Assembly (NCBI GenBank): GCA_963714875.1 | Contig: CAVQQI010000010.1 | Location: 62,001 to 126,000, forward strand | Direction: 5' to 3' | Length of the DNA: 64,000 bases | From: JBAOHV01 sp963714875 | GTDB lineage: Bacteria > Actinomycetota > Acidimicrobiia > Acidimicrobiales > Microtrichaceae | Shown: positions 24,654 through 32,912 of the stretch, piece by piece | Numbering within the stretch: the first letter of the stretch is position 1 | Layout: each line of letters starts with the position of its first letter | Made by a program: the position numbers and the translations under genes | The notes under the pieces: generated by a model | What the model was told of the DNA's origin: nothing | The model's input: only the letters and a program-made list of their open reading frames with translations | Database searches by the model: none

Positions 24654-25887
24654 GTGCACCACGGCGGACTCCCACCCAACGGCGTTCGACCCGACGCAGC
24701 CCACAGCCGGGAGCCCGACACCACAGCGAACCGCCGCGAGCCCGACGACGCGACGCCGCGAGATGTGCCGCTGGGCCTGTACGTGCACGTCCCGTTCTGC
24801 GAACGGCGCTGCGGGTACTGCGCGTTCAGCACCGTCGCCGTGGGCCACGGGCTCGAGCCGCGGCATCGCTGACGGGTTCCTCGGGTCGGTCGCGGCAGAG
24901 CTCGACCTGGCCGCCGACGTCCTCGGCGCCCAGCTCCCGCGCCTGGAGTCCGTCTACCTCGGCGGCGGCACCCCGACGATGCTCGATCCGCCCCGGATCC
25001 AGCGGATGCTCGACGACATCGGTCGTCGCTTCGAGCTGGCCCCGGGGGTCGAGGTGAGCATCGAGTCGAACCCCGACGGTCTGGCACCGGGACAGCTCGC
25101 CGCACTGCGGGACACCGGCGTCAACCGCATCTCGTTCGGCCTGCAGAGCGTGCGACCCGATGTGCTGGCCGTCCTCGACCGCACCCACGACCCCCGGCGC
25201 GCCCTCGACGCCGTGGGAGCGGCGTACTCGGCGGGGTTCGACCACGTCGGCCTCGACCTGATCCACGGCACACCCGGTGAGACCGCCCGTGACTGGCACG
25301 ACACGCTCACCGCAGCGGTCGCGACGCAGGTGGACCACATCAGCGCCTATGCGTTGTCGGTCGAGCCCGGCACGAAGCTGTCCGCCCGGGTGCGCAGCGG
25401 TGAGCTGCGTGCGCCGTGCGGCGACGAGGCGGCCGACCGCTACATCGCCGCCGACGAGCTGCTGGGGGCGGCAGGGTTCGAGTGGTACGAGCTGTCCAAC
25501 TGGGCACGCACCCCGGCAGCCCGATCACGGCACAACCTGGGCTACTGGCGCAACCACCACTGGTGGGGCATCGGGCCCTCGGCGCACTCCCACGTCGCCG
25601 GGAGGCGCTGGTGGAACCACCGCCAGATCGGACCCTGGTCCGACGCGCTGGCGGCGGGCCGGTCGCCCGAGGCAGGTCACGAGGTGCCCGATGCCGACGC
25701 CCGGGCGGTCGAGTCGGTGATGTTGGGCATCAGACTGGCCGAGGGGCTGGAGCTGCGCTCGATTCCGAACCTCACGGCGGTTCCGGGCCTGGTCGACGAC
25801 GGACTCCTGGACCGATGTGGTGATCGGGTCACGCTCACGCTCCGTGGGCGGCTGCTCGCCGACCACGTCGTTCGCACCCTGACCTGA
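24654..25887 (+). pseudogene. hemW: HemW-type radical SAM protein, broken by a +1 frameshift
   Basis: The N-terminal frame encodes PLGLYVHVPFCERRCGYCAF with the radical-SAM CxxxCxxC, and reads into a stop at 24870-24872. The rest (SVYLGGGTPTML, SIESNPDGL, GLDLIHGTPGET, HNLGYWR, to 25887) is in the frame one base later. A single extra base between about 24845 and 24870 explains this; corrected, the product is a typical HemW of about 375-410 residues. HemW is a haem chaperone, long annotated as oxygen-independent coproporphyrinogen oxidase. The start is uncertain: GTG 24654, or GTG 24765 just before the conserved region. The conserved motifs argue against long-term decay. Confidence 0.85.
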
Positions 25888-25909
25888 CCGTTCCGGACCG
25901 ACCTGACCT

Positions 25910-25974
25910 TCTGGGCGGCACCACGACGGCCGGCGGGCACACCTGCCGCCCAGAGCCGGTGCGCACCGCACCGG
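25910..25974. terminator. Two hairpins between convergent hemW and lysC
   Basis: Stem one is a perfect 11 bp (TCTGGGCGGCA, 25910-25920, with TGCCGCCCAGA, 25944-25954). Stem two is 7 bp (CCGGTGC with GCACCGG, 25956-25974). Together they can end transcription from both sides. Confidence 0.6.
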
Positions 25975-26039
25975 TGGCGGTCCGTGCGCAACGCGAACGG
26001 CGCGACCGGTTCGGCGGGTGCGACGGAACGCCGCCCGAC

Positions 26040-27263
26040 TCAGAAGTCGGTGTTGCCCAGCTCGAACACGTCGTGCAGGACCTGCACGGCGCGGTCGGAC
26101 TCGGCCTCTGCGATGACGCACGAGATGCGGATCGCCGAGGTCGAGATCATCTCGATGTTGATCCCGTGCAGCGCGAGCGTCTCGAACATCGTCGCCGCCA
26201 CGCCGGGGTTGGACTTCATCCCGGCCCCGACGACGCTGACCTTGGCCACCCGAGGATCCGCAGTGACCGACGCGGCATCGATCTCGACGCGGTTGCTCTC
26301 GCAGATCTCCAGCGCGGTGTCGAGCTCGGAGTGCGGCAGCGTGAAGGAGATGTCGGTGAGACCGCCCTCCGACACGTTCTGCACGATCATGTCGACGTTG
26401 ATGTCGGCGTTCGCCAGCTGGCGGAACAGGTTGGCGGCGACCCCCGGACGGTCGGGGACGTCGCTGACGGTCACCTTCGCCTCGGACAGGTCCGCAACGA
26501 CCGACCTGATGACTGGGTGTTCCATCTCGGGATCCTCCTCGGTGACCATGGTGCCGATCTCCCACGTGAACGCGGAACGAACGTGCAGCGGCACCCGCTG
26601 GCGATGTGCGTACTCGACCGAGCGCATGGCGGGCTTCGGGCAACCGGCCGCTGTCATCTCGAGCATCTCGTCGAAGGAGATCCGGTGCATCTTGCGTGCG
26701 GTCTCCACCACCCGCGGATCGGTGGTGAACACGCCGGGGACGTCGGTGTACAGCTCGCACGCGTCCGCCCCCAGCTCGTGGGCCAGCGCCACCGCGGTGG
26801 TGTCCGACCCCCCACGACCCAGGAACGTGACGTTCCGATCGGTCGACATCCCCTGCGAGCCGGCGACCACGGGGACGCGACCGGCGTCGACCGCCTCGCG
26901 GATGCGGTCCGCCCGCACCTCGACGATCTTGGCGTTCGTGTGATTGGTGTCGGTCAGGAACCCCGCCTGTGAGCCGGTGTAGCTGTCGGAGTCGACCCCG
27001 ACCGCTGCCAACGCCATCGAGACCAGTGCGATGGCCTTGCGTTCGCCGGCGGTGATCAACATGTCCATCTCCCGGCCGGGACGGACGTCGGACACCTCGC
27101 CGGCGATGCGCAGCAGGTCGTCGGTCTCCTTGCCCATCGCGGAGACGACCAGCACCACACGATCGCCCCGTCGCCGACATCGAAGGACGTGATCCGCCAC
27201 CTCACGGATGCGCTCGGGATCAGCAACCGACGTCCCGCCGAACTTCTGGACCAGCAGTGCCAC
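26040..27263 (-). CDS. lysC: Aspartokinase
   Basis: A 407-residue enzyme, the first step of the aspartate pathway. The N-terminal kinase domain has KFGGTSVAD, GRGGSDTTAVAL and YTDVPGVFTTDPR; the C-terminal part has two ACT domains (about 260-407) for feedback control by lysine/threonine. GTG 27263 is preceded by TACCGT 7 bases upstream. In other actinobacteria an internal start produces a beta subunit; that could also occur here but I cannot show it. Confidence 0.96.
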   Translation of the reverse strand: MALLVQKFGGTSVADPERIREVADHVLRCRRRGDRVVLVVSAMGKETDDLLRIAGEVSDVRPGREMDMLITAGERKAIALVSMALAAVGVDSDSYTGSQAGFLTDTNHTNAKIVEVRADRIREAVDAGRVPVVAGSQGMSTDRNVTFLGRGGSDTTAVALAHELGADACELYTDVPGVFTTDPRVVETARKMHRISFDEMLEMTAAGCPKPAMRSVEYAHRQRVPLHVRSAFTWEIGTMVTEEDPEMEHPVIRSVVADLSEAKVTVSDVPDRPGVAANLFRQLANADINVDMIVQNVSEGGLTDISFTLPHSELDTALEICESNRVEIDAASVTADPRVAKVSVVGAGMKSNPGVAATMFETLALHGINIEMISTSAIRISCVIAEAESDRAVQVLHDVFELGNTDF

Positions 27264-27270
27264 GGGCCGA

Positions 27271-27276
27271 ACGGTA
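27271..27276 (-). promoter_or_regulatory. -10 element (leaderless) of lysC
   Basis: TACCGT ends 7 bases before GTG 27263. Confidence 0.55.
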
Positions 27277-27337
27277 CCAGCGGCACCGGAGGCCCCTCGA
27301 ACCCCCGATGTGACGCGTCCACCGACACACGGTTGGC

Positions 27338-27343
27338 TACGAT
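27338..27343 (+). promoter_or_regulatory. -10 element (leaderless) of the cyclophilin gene
   Basis: TACGAT ends 8 bases before GTG 27352. Confidence 0.55.
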
Positions 27344-27351
27344 CCGCCGCC

Positions 27352-28209
27352 GTGGGGACCAACGCCGAGAAGCACGCACGCCAGAAGGAACGCCGCAGTC
27401 GGGTCGATGAGGCCAGGCGGCAGGTCGAGGTGAACGCCCGCCGGCGTCGCCTGATGACGATCGTCGGCTCCGTCATCGCAGTGGTCGTCGTCATCGGGGC
27501 GGTCGTCGCGCTCACCGGTGGCGACGACGAGTCCGCGGATGACGCCACGACCTCGACGGTGGCGGGCGACACGACCACCGTCCCCGAGAGCACCGGCGCA
27601 GAGCTGCCGGCTCCGCCGCCGGGCGCGACGCTCACCGACCCCACGGAGTGCCCGCCCGCACAGGGTGCTGCTGAGCGGGTCCAGAAGTTCGCCGGGCCGC
27701 CCCCGGAGTGCATCGACCCAGCGGCGACCTACACGGCCACGTTCGCGACCACCCAGGGCGACTTCACCGCAACGCTCGATGCCGAGGCCGCGCCGCTCGC
27801 GGTGAACAACTTCGTGGTGCTCGCCCGCTACCGCTACTACGACGGCGTGCCGTTCCACCGGGTCGTGCCCGGCTTCGTCATCCAGGCGGGTGACGGCGAC
27901 GGCGACCCGTGGGGCAACAACGACCTGGGCTACTCGATCGAGGACGAGCTGCCCGACGACGCGTCGGCCTACACCGACTACTCGCTCGCCATGGCGAACT
28001 CCGGACCGGACTCCAACGGCAGCCAGTTCTTCGTGGTGCTACCCGGGGGCGGCGCTCAGCTGCAGCCCTTGTACTCCTACTTCGGCCAGGTCACCGAGGG
28101 CACCGAGGTGGTCGATGCCATCGGCGCGCTCGGCACACCCGCGGCGGAGGCACCGTCGGAGGTCGTGCTGATCGACTCGGTGACGATCACCGAGACCCCC
28201 GCCGGCTGA
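27352..28209 (+). CDS. Membrane-anchored cyclophilin-type peptidyl-prolyl isomerase
   Basis: A 285-residue protein: a short basic cytoplasmic part (RQKERRSRVDEARRQ), one membrane helix (about 35-57), an acidic Thr-rich linker and an extracytoplasmic cyclophilin domain (about 120-285) with FHRVVPGFVIQAGD, SLAMANSGPDSNGSQFF and FGQVTEG. The catalytic Arg of FHRVVPGF is present. It probably folds exported proteins. The GTG start is supported by TACGAT 8 bases upstream and by the cytoplasmic-helix topology. Confidence 0.9.
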   Translation: MGTNAEKHARQKERRSRVDEARRQVEVNARRRRLMTIVGSVIAVVVVIGAVVALTGGDDESADDATTSTVAGDTTTVPESTGAELPAPPPGATLTDPTECPPAQGAAERVQKFAGPPPECIDPAATYTATFATTQGDFTATLDAEAAPLAVNNFVVLARYRYYDGVPFHRVVPGFVIQAGDGDGDPWGNNDLGYSIEDELPDDASAYTDYSLAMANSGPDSNGSQFFVVLPGGGAQLQPLYSYFGQVTEGTEVVDAIGALGTPAAEAPSEVVLIDSVTITETPAG

Positions 28210-28213
28210 CCGC

Positions 28214-28906
28214 TCAGGTCGGACCCTGATCCAGCGCCACGTTGAGCTGGGCCGACAGCACGCCCAGATCGGCACGCGACCCGTCGAGGTACGCATGGAC
28301 ATGGCCGGTGCCCTCGACGCTCCACGCTCCCTCGGGCGATCGGATCAGCGCGGTCGCCTCATCGATGCCGACCAGCGGGAGCCCCCGGGGCGCGAGCTCG
28401 ACGGTCCGATGGAACTTCTCGGGTGACCACTGGTTGTGCCGGGGCACGATGGTCATCGTGGTGATCAGGTCGAGCCCCACGGTGAACGCGCCGCCGCGGC
28501 TGTCGACCATGTGGCTGCACAGCACCGAGGCTGCTTCGCCCGCGGCCGCGATGGTGGCACCGTTGCGCCAGGTCCCGATCAGCGCGTCGAGCAGCGGGGT
28601 GTCCTTGAGCACCGAGCGCAGGTGCATCGGCGAACCACCGGTCAGGTAGACCGCACGGGCGTCGACTGCCAGCTGGGCCACCGCGGGGTCCATGGCGTCC
28701 GCGCGGCGATAGACCTCGAGCGTGCGCACCGTCACCCCCATCGGGGTGAACCACTCGACCGCCGCATCGATCGCCGCGCGCGGGTTCTCGTAGGCCAACG
28801 CCGCCGGGATCAGCAACACCTCGGGTACGCCGTCGACCAGCCCGGCATCGAACGTGCACCCTTCGGTGAACTCCCGTCCGCCGACGAGTGCCAACGTTCC
28901 GTCCAT
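28214..28906 (-). CDS. Peptidase S51-like protein, catalytic serine apparently absent
   Basis: A 230-residue protein of the type 1 glutamine-amidotransferase-like fold related to dipeptidase E and cyanophycinase. LIPAALAYENP, AVYLTGGSPMHL and GGAFTVGLDLI match conserved segments. The nucleophile elbow (GTSAGA in active enzymes) reads AAAGEAAS, so the serine is missing or shifted. It may be a non-peptidase member. ATG 28906 is chosen for GGAG 7 bases upstream. It converges with the cyclophilin gene 4 bases away. Confidence 0.75.
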   Translation of the reverse strand: MDGTLALVGGREFTEGCTFDAGLVDGVPEVLLIPAALAYENPRAAIDAAVEWFTPMGVTVRTLEVYRRADAMDPAVAQLAVDARAVYLTGGSPMHLRSVLKDTPLLDALIGTWRNGATIAAAGEAASVLCSHMVDSRGGAFTVGLDLITTMTIVPRHNQWSPEKFHRTVELAPRGLPLVGIDEATALIRSPEGAWSVEGTGHVHAYLDGSRADLGVLSAQLNVALDQGPT

Positions 28907-29068
28907 CAGTGCGCTCCGTTCGTTCCTGCGTCGATCGGACCGAGGTCCGACGACTGCCGTTCTCGACGCACCGCGCCACCCATCGCACGGGTGACCGTCG
29001 CCGCGAGAGACCACGCTACGCACTCGGGCGACCCACCCACGACTTGCCCCGATCGTGGCGGCTCTGGC

Positions 29069-29074
29069 TAGCCT
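29069..29074 (+). promoter_or_regulatory. -10 element (leaderless) of the hydroxyacyl-CoA dehydrogenase gene
   Basis: TAGCCT ends 8 bases before ATG 29083. Confidence 0.55.
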
Positions 29075-29082
29075 TCGCGCCC

Positions 29083-29940
29083 ATGACGATCCAACGTGTG
29101 GGCATCCTGGGTTCCGGCATCATGGGTTCGGGCATCGCCGAGGTTGCGGCGAAGTCCGGGTTCGACGTGGTGCTGCGCTCCCGTCAGCAGTCGAGCGCCG
29201 ATGCAATGGTCGCCTCGCTGGAGAAGTCCCTGGCCAAGCAGGTCGAACGCGGCAAGCTCGAACAGTCCGACGCCGATGCGACCCGGTCCCGGGTCAGCGC
29301 GACCGACCACCTGGGTGCACTGGTGGACTGCGACCTGGTCATCGAGTCCGTGGTCGAGGACATGGAGATCAAGCGGGCCCTGTTCGCCGAGCTGGACAGC
29401 ATCGTCAAGGACGGCGCCATCCTGGCGACCAACACCTCGACCCTGCCGGTGGTGGAGATGGCAGTGGCCACACATCGTCCCGACCGGGTCCTGGGCGTGC
29501 ACTTCTTCAATCCCGCCCCGGCCATGTCGCTGGTCGAGATCATCGCCCCGCTGACCGCCTCGGCCGAGACCGTCGCCGAGGCGAAGGCCTTCGCCGAGGC
29601 CTGCGGCAAGAACGCCGTCGAGGTCAAGGACCGCGCCGGCTTCATCGTGAACGCGCTGCTGTTCCCCTACCTGAACAACGCCGTGCGGATGCTCGAGGCC
29701 GGCACCGCGTCGGCGGAGGACATCGACACCGCCATGAAGGGCGGCTGCAACTTCCCGATGGGTCCGCTGGCGCTGCTGGACCTGGTCGGGCTGGACACGT
29801 CGCTCGCCATCCTGGACGCGCTCTACGACGAGTTCCGCGACCCGAACTACTCCGCCATGCCGGTGCTGCGCCGCATGGTGGCAGCCGATCAGCTGGGCCG
29901 GAAGTCCGGCCGCGGCTTCTACGACTACGCCAAGAAGTAG
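29083..29940 (+). CDS. 3-hydroxybutyryl-CoA dehydrogenase
   Basis: A 285-residue NAD-dependent dehydrogenase: GILGSGIMGSGIAE (about 6-19) for NAD, then ESVVEDMEIK, GVHFFNPAPAM with the catalytic His, and NFPMGPLALLDLVGLD. It oxidises short-chain 3-hydroxyacyl-CoA to 3-oxoacyl-CoA (or the reverse) in beta-oxidation or butanoate metabolism. Most similar to PaaH/Hbd enzymes. No other beta-oxidation genes adjoin. The ATG is supported by TAGCCT 8 bases upstream. Confidence 0.93.
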   Translation: MTIQRVGILGSGIMGSGIAEVAAKSGFDVVLRSRQQSSADAMVASLEKSLAKQVERGKLEQSDADATRSRVSATDHLGALVDCDLVIESVVEDMEIKRALFAELDSIVKDGAILATNTSTLPVVEMAVATHRPDRVLGVHFFNPAPAMSLVEIIAPLTASAETVAEAKAFAEACGKNAVEVKDRAGFIVNALLFPYLNNAVRMLEAGTASAEDIDTAMKGGCNFPMGPLALLDLVGLDTSLAILDALYDEFRDPNYSAMPVLRRMVAADQLGRKSGRGFYDYAKK

Positions 29941-30001
29941 CCACCCGCAGCCATCACCCGCACTCGTCCCCGGACCGAGCGCCCGCCTGAGCGCCGGCAC
30001 C

Positions 30002-30007
30002 TACGAT
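30002..30007 (+). promoter_or_regulatory. -10 element (leaderless) of aat
   Basis: TACGAT ends 8 bases before GTG 30016. Confidence 0.55.
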
Positions 30008-30015
30008 CGGACGGC

Positions 30016-30681
30016 GTGCCGATCGAACCGCCCCCCTCCCCCTGGGTCTTCCCGCCGCTCGACGGCGCAGACCCCGAGGGGCCGGTGGCCATCGGCGGTG
30101 ACCTGGAGCCGGGAACACTGCTCGCTGCCTACCGCCACGGGCTGTTCCCCATGCCGGTCGGGCGGCGAGGGCGGCTCGGCTGGTGGTCACCCGACCCCCG
30201 GGCCGTCCTGCCGGTGGATCACTTCCACCGCTCACGCTCCCTCGCCCGCTCGATGCGTCGCTTCGAGGTGCGGCTCGACACCGTGTTCGGTGACGTCGTG
30301 CGCGCATGTGGCGACCCCCGCCGCCCACACGGGTGGATCACACCGCCGATCATCGACGCGTACACGCGACTGCACGAGTTGGGCTGGGCGCACAGCATCG
30401 AGATCTGGCGCGACGGCGAGCTGGCAGGCGGTCTCTACGGGATCTGCATCGGGGGGTTCTTCGCCGGCGAGTCGATGTTCCACCACGTCACCGACGCCTC
30501 GAAGGCTGCGGTGGCAGCGCTGGTCGACCTGATGGGCGACACTCCCACGGCGCTGATCGACGTGCAGTGGTCGACCCCCCACCTGGCCAGCCTCGGCGTG
30601 ATCGAGATCCCTCGACCGACCTACCTCGAGCGGCTCGCCACCGCGGTACGGGCTCCGACCCCGACCGGGCTGCGGGGCTGA
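30016..30681 (+). CDS. aat: Leucyl/phenylalanyl-tRNA-protein transferase
   Basis: A 221-residue enzyme that adds Leu or Phe from tRNA to N-terminal Arg/Lys of proteins, marking them for ClpS/ClpAP (N-end rule). Family landmarks are WVFPPLDGADPEGPVAIGGDL, AYRHGLFPMP, WWSPDPRAV, HGWITPPII and GGLYGICIGGFFAGESMF. GTG 30016 has TACGAT 8 bases upstream. ClpS is not in the window, so the downstream branch cannot be checked here. Confidence 0.94.
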   Translation: MPIEPPPSPWVFPPLDGADPEGPVAIGGDLEPGTLLAAYRHGLFPMPVGRRGRLGWWSPDPRAVLPVDHFHRSRSLARSMRRFEVRLDTVFGDVVRACGDPRRPHGWITPPIIDAYTRLHELGWAHSIEIWRDGELAGGLYGICIGGFFAGESMFHHVTDASKAAVAALVDLMGDTPTALIDVQWSTPHLASLGVIEIPRPTYLERLATAVRAPTPTGLRG

Positions 30682-30782
30682 GCAGATCCACCCAATTCGT
30701 TGACCGCCGGCACTGCGACCCGTATCACTGCTCCCCGAGGGGCCACCACAGCAGGCCCCACACGAACAACCTGGGAAGCGAT

Positions 30783-30813
30783 CGACCGTGGGGGCCATCG
30801 GCCCCCACGGTCG
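30783..30813. terminator. Strong 14-bp hairpin between convergent genes
   Basis: CGACCGTGGGGGCC (30783-30796) and GGCCCCCACGGTCG (30800-30813) pair perfectly with a 3-base loop (ATC), in the 216-base gap between aat (+) and the YbhN-like gene (-). It should terminate both. The remainder of this gap holds no other gene I can support. Confidence 0.75.
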
Positions 30814-30897
30814 CGTCCGGGCAGGAGGGCCATCCGATCACGTCGCTCCGGCTGCTGCTCCGATCCGACTCGAACCGCGCCGGCCTGTCCGGCTCGT

Positions 30898-31998
30898 TCA
30901 GCTCGACGGCACGGCGCCACGACCAGCGCTGACCGGCACACCCCGGTACTTGATGCGCCAGATCACCAGGGTCACCACACCCAGCAGCACCTGCGGCACC
31001 CAGCTGGCTGCACGCCACAGGAGCGTGGCCGCGAGCGCGTCGGTGTTGGTCGCGCCGAACGCGACCAACAGACCGGTCAGGGCGGCGTCGACCGTGCCGA
31101 GCCCACCGGGGGTGACGGGGATGAAGGAGGCGAGCCGCGCCAGGGCGAACGCCGCGAACGCCGCGAGCAGCGCGACCTCGTCGGTGGTGCCGCGTTCGGT
31201 GATGCGCAGCGCGACGAACAGCACCATGAACTGGGCGAACTGCTGGGCGAAGTTGGCCGCGGTCAGCGCCGCCCACCGAGCAGAGATCACATCGATGGTC
31301 GAACGGCGGAACGCGACCAGTTGTTCGGCGATGCCGCTCGGCGCGTCCTTGCCGAACACGCCGAGCACCCGTGCGGCGATGCGTTCGGCCGTGTCGCCGA
31401 GGCGTTGCGCCGTCGACTCGCTGCGCAGCACGGTGGCGAAGAGCCCGATCAGCACCGCAAGGATGACCAGTCCACCGACAGCGCCCACCACCTGGCGTGC
31501 TGTCGGCGGTTCGACGAACAGCAGGGCGACGACGCCCAGCACCGGCAACGCCAGGGTGACCAGCAGGTTGAACACGCTGGTGATGCCGATCGCCGCGGTC
31601 GAGCTCGCGCCGCTGAATCCGGCCTGGCCGAGCATGCCGTACTGCACGCCCAGGTTCAGCGCCCCGCCCGCAGGCACGGCGTTGGAGATGGTGAAACCCG
31701 TCTGGCGCACCATGAAACCGGTTCCGTAGCGCAGACCGGGCAGTGATGCGGTGAACGGCAGCACGTAGACCAGGATCGAGACGACGACGGCGACCGCCAA
31801 CGTCGCGAGCTGCACCATGGACATCGAGGCGATCTGGTCCCACGCTGCGGCGTAGTCGCCGAACTGCGGCAGGATCCCCGCGAAGACGATCACCAGTACG
31901 ACCAGGGTCACCAGTGCCGCACCCACCTTCTTGGCGCGGTCGTTCGGCGCGGCGTCACCCAGCAGGTCGGGCGGCTCGGTGGGGCGTGGGTCGTTCAC
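30898..31998 (-). CDS. YbhN/AglD-type flippase-like membrane protein
   Basis: A 366-residue protein with about eight hydrophobic segments, of the family that includes the membrane domain of MprF and YbhN. PGLRYGTGFMVRQTGFTISNAVPAGGALN and FIPVTPGGLGTVDAAL are its marks. Such proteins are proposed lipid flippases or lipid-modification partners. No aminoacyl-PG synthase domain is fused. GTG 31998 has TAGCGT 6 bases upstream (32005-32010), even though the LLM gene ends 4 bases before the start. Confidence 0.85.
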   Translation of the reverse strand: MNDPRPTEPPDLLGDAAPNDRAKKVGAALVTLVVLVIVFAGILPQFGDYAAAWDQIASMSMVQLATLAVAVVVSILVYVLPFTASLPGLRYGTGFMVRQTGFTISNAVPAGGALNLGVQYGMLGQAGFSGASSTAAIGITSVFNLLVTLALPVLGVVALLFVEPPTARQVVGAVGGLVILAVLIGLFATVLRSESTAQRLGDTAERIAARVLGVFGKDAPSGIAEQLVAFRRSTIDVISARWAALTAANFAQQFAQFMVLFVALRITERGTTDEVALLAAFAAFALARLASFIPVTPGGLGTVDAALTGLLVAFGATNTDALAATLLWRAASWVPQVLLGVVTLVIWRIKYRGVPVSAGRGAVPSS

Positions 31999-32002
31999 GA
32001 GG

Positions 32003-32902
32003 TCACGCTACGACGGCGTCACGTAGCGCACCGAGGTTCTCCAGGCGTTCCTCACCCGAACCGAGTGCGGTGTCGGGGATGATCACCTCGTCGATGCCGA
32101 CCTGGGCCCAGCTGCTGCACAGCTCGCCGAACTCGGTCGCGGTGCCGGCGAAGGCCGCCCGGGGCGCCACCCTGTCCAGGAAGGCGCGGGCCCGTGAGCG
32201 GTCGCCGGTCAGCATGACCAGCGCCTGGGTGGAGCGGTGCACGGTGGACGGGTCTCGCCCGATGCGTTCGCAGTGGCGCTGCAGCACCGCGGCCCGTTCG
32301 GCGAGCACGTCGGGCAACCCCCACATGTTCCAGTGGTCCGCGTCGCGGGCCACGATGCCAAGCATGCGATCGCCCTTGCCACCGACCAGCAGCGGCAGAC
32401 GTGCCTGCACCGGACGCGGCGCGCAGAGCGCCTCGTCCAGCTGGTAGTGCTCGCCGTGGAAGGTCACCGGGGGTTGGTCGAGCAGACCACGCAGCACCGA
32501 GCACGCCTCGGCGAACCGGCTGACACGCACACCCCGGGGCGGCAGTTCGATTCCGTACTGGTGGTGCTCGTTGACCTGCCAGCCGGCGCCGACGCCCAGG
32601 ATGGCGCGCCCACGACTGACGTGATCCAGGGTGACCGCCCACTTGGCGACGACCGCCGGGTGCCGGTAGGTGTTGCCCAGCACGAGCGGTCCGAGTCGGA
32701 CCGACGAGGTGAGCGCCGCCAACGCCGTCAGCGCCGCGGTGCACTCGAAGGTGGGTGTGTCGGCAGCGCCGAAGCCACCGCCGTCGCCCATGAAGTGGTC
32801 CGCCACGTAGACGGCGTGCCAGCCCGTGGCATCGACATGGCGGACCTCGGCGACGATGTCGTCCCAGGGTTGCTGGGCGGAAGGCCAGAGCGACAACAAC
32901 AT
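32003..32902 (-). CDS. LLM-class, F420-type oxidoreductase
   Basis: A 299-residue TIM-barrel luciferase-like protein: YVADHFMG, SSVRLGPLVLGNTYRHPAVVAK, LDHVSRGRAILGVGAGW and PLLVGGKGDRMLGIVARDADHWN are typical of F420-dependent mycobacterial and streptomycete LLM enzymes. It transfers hydride between F420H2 and an unknown substrate; F420 use is inferred from the subfamily. ATG 32902 is favoured over GTG 32923 because TAGACC lies 7 bases upstream. Confidence 0.85.
   Translation of the reverse strand: MLLSLWPSAQQPWDDIVAEVRHVDATGWHAVYVADHFMGDGGGFGAADTPTFECTAALTALAALTSSVRLGPLVLGNTYRHPAVVAKWAVTLDHVSRGRAILGVGAGWQVNEHHQYGIELPPRGVRVSRFAEACSVLRGLLDQPPVTFHGEHYQLDEALCAPRPVQARLPLLVGGKGDRMLGIVARDADHWNMWGLPDVLAERAAVLQRHCERIGRDPSTVHRSTQALVMLTGDRSRARAFLDRVAPRAAFAGTATEFGELCSSWAQVGIDEVIIPDTALGSGEERLENLGALRDAVVA
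32005..32010 (-). promoter_or_regulatory. -10 element (leaderless) of the YbhN-like gene
   Basis: TAGCGT ends 6 bases before GTG 31998 and overlaps the 3' end of the LLM oxidoreductase gene. Confidence 0.45.
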
Positions 32903-32912
32903 GGCGTGCGGT

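Noticed and set aside
24111..24872. + strand frame opposite asd
   Set aside because: Shadow of asd in its first part; only its last 100-odd bases encode the real HemW N-terminus.
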